DNA of 7,129 nucleotides, from positions 1 through 7,129 of the forward strand of contig CALEDU010000070.1 of NCBI GenBank assembly GCA_937949455.1, read 5' to 3'. The translations under genes and the position numbers were made by a program. The notes beneath the pieces are model-generated. The model was not told the DNA's origin and did not search any database. It saw nothing but the letters and a program-made list of their open reading frames with translations. Shown in pieces: positions 6,401-7,129 of the stretch. The stretch comes from an uncultured Tepidimonas sp. (lineage in GTDB: Bacteria > Pseudomonadota > Gammaproteobacteria > Burkholderiales > Burkholderiaceae_C). Every line of letters starts with the position of its first letter. Position 1 is the stretch's first letter.

Positions 6401-7129
6401 TCAGGCGCGGTCGGCCACCCGCTCGCCGAGCAGGCCCGACGGACGCAGCGTCAAGACGATGGCCAAGACGATGAAGGCGAAGATGTCGGAATACTGGCTG
6501 CCCAGAAAGCCCCCCGTCAGCGGCCCCAGGTAGCCTGCCCCCAACGATTCGATCAGGCCGAGCGAGATGCCACCCACCACGGCACCGGCCAGGTTGCCAA
6601 TGCCACCGAAGACCGCCGCCACAAAGGCCTTGAGCCCGGGCATGAAGCCCATCGAGTGCTGCACCGTGCCATAGTTGGACGCCCACATGATGCCGGCGAT
6701 GGCCGCCAGCATCGCACCGATGATGAATGTCGCAGAAATCACCACGTCCGGTCGGATGCCCATCAGGCCGGCAACGCGTGGATTCTCGGCCGTCGCACGC
6801 ATGGCCCGGCCCAAACGGGTCTTGTTGACCATGAACATCAGCAGCGACAGCACGATGGCAGTGGTGGCCAGAATCGTCACCTGCGTGGGCGAGATGACCG
6901 CCCCGCCCAGGTTGAACGGCTCGCTCGACAGCAGGGTCGGATAGGACTTGGGATTGGGCTTCCACACGATCATCGCCAGCGTCTGCAGCAAGATGCTCAT
7001 GCCGATGGCGGTGATCAGCGGTGCCAGCCGCGGGGAGTTGCGCAGCGGCTTGTAGGCCAATTTCTCGATCGAGAAGTTGATCACCGCGCAAACGATCATC
7101 GAGATCAGCGCAGCCAGGACCAGCAAAGC
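6401..7129 (-). CDS. livH: Branched-chain amino acid ABC transporter permease LivH (C-terminal part, runs off the right edge)
   Basis: The partner permease of LivM. The window holds the last 242 residues; by comparison with family members of about 300 residues, some 60 N-terminal residues lie beyond the right edge. The codon at 7126 is TTG and most likely an internal Leu rather than a start, since the frame is open to the window end. LivH features: EKLAYKPLRNSPRLAPLITAIGMS near the start of the visible part, the coupling loop GRAMRATAENPRVAGLMGI, then KAFVAAVFGGIGNLAGAVVGG and the ending LTLRPSGLLGE. Hydrophobic segments alternate with short loops throughout. The stop at 6401 lies 24 bp before livM. 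A periplasmic binding protein gene is expected upstream, outside the window. Confidence 0.95.
   Translation of the reverse strand, partial: ALLVLAALISMIVCAVINFSIEKLAYKPLRNSPRLAPLITAIGMSILLQTLAMIVWKPNPKSYPTLLSSEPFNLGGAVISPTQVTILATTAIVLSLLMFMVNKTRLGRAMRATAENPRVAGLMGIRPDVVISATFIIGAMLAAIAGIMWASNYGTVQHSMGFMPGLKAFVAAVFGGIGNLAGAVVGGISLGLIESLGAGYLGPLTGGFLGSQYSDIFAFIVLAIVLTLRPSGLLGERVADRA

Overview
The window looks like a chromosomal core segment of a GC-rich beta-proteobacterium, most likely order Burkholderiales and possibly Comamonadaceae. This rests on the style of the SecA, RpoH, LysS and LivHMGF proteins, on GC-rich codon use, and on a DciA-type gene directly upstream of secA. I see no mobile elements, tRNA or rRNA genes, or CRISPR arrays. 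Nearly all of the sequence is explained by eight protein genes and their control regions.

Layout, left to right. The start of secA (minus strand) runs off the left edge. Upstream of it is a leader of about 150 bp with a TACAAT -10-like site, and then a small gene for a DciA/DUF721 protein (minus). A divergent control region of about 270 bp separates this gene from rpoH (plus), the heat-shock sigma factor. Just before rpoH is a perfect CIRCE operator (TTAGCACTC-N9-GAGTGCTAA), the binding site of the heat-shock repressor HrcA. It overlaps a sigma-E-like promoter, a short possible upstream reading frame and a strong ribosome-binding site. rpoH converges on lysS (minus, class II lysyl-tRNA synthetase), and the two genes overlap by 10 bp at their 3' ends. 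Upstream of lysS is a perfect 11-bp-stem intrinsic terminator that closes the branched-chain amino acid ABC transporter operon livH-livM-livG-livF (all minus). livH runs off the right edge.

How the parts work together. The liv genes encode the two permeases and two ATPases of a high-affinity branched-chain amino acid importer. They are packed 1 to 24 bp apart, each with its own Shine-Dalgarno site, and form one transcription unit. A periplasmic binding protein is needed but is not in the window. lysS probably has its own promoter squeezed between the livF stop and the terminator, so the terminator hairpin would also be the 5' end of the lysS message. The most interesting region is the rpoH control region. 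There the HrcA/CIRCE circuit appears to sit above the sigma-32 circuit, with an envelope-stress (sigma-E) promoter possibly under the same operator. I found no undescribed multi-gene system; the novelty lies in these regulatory arrangements.
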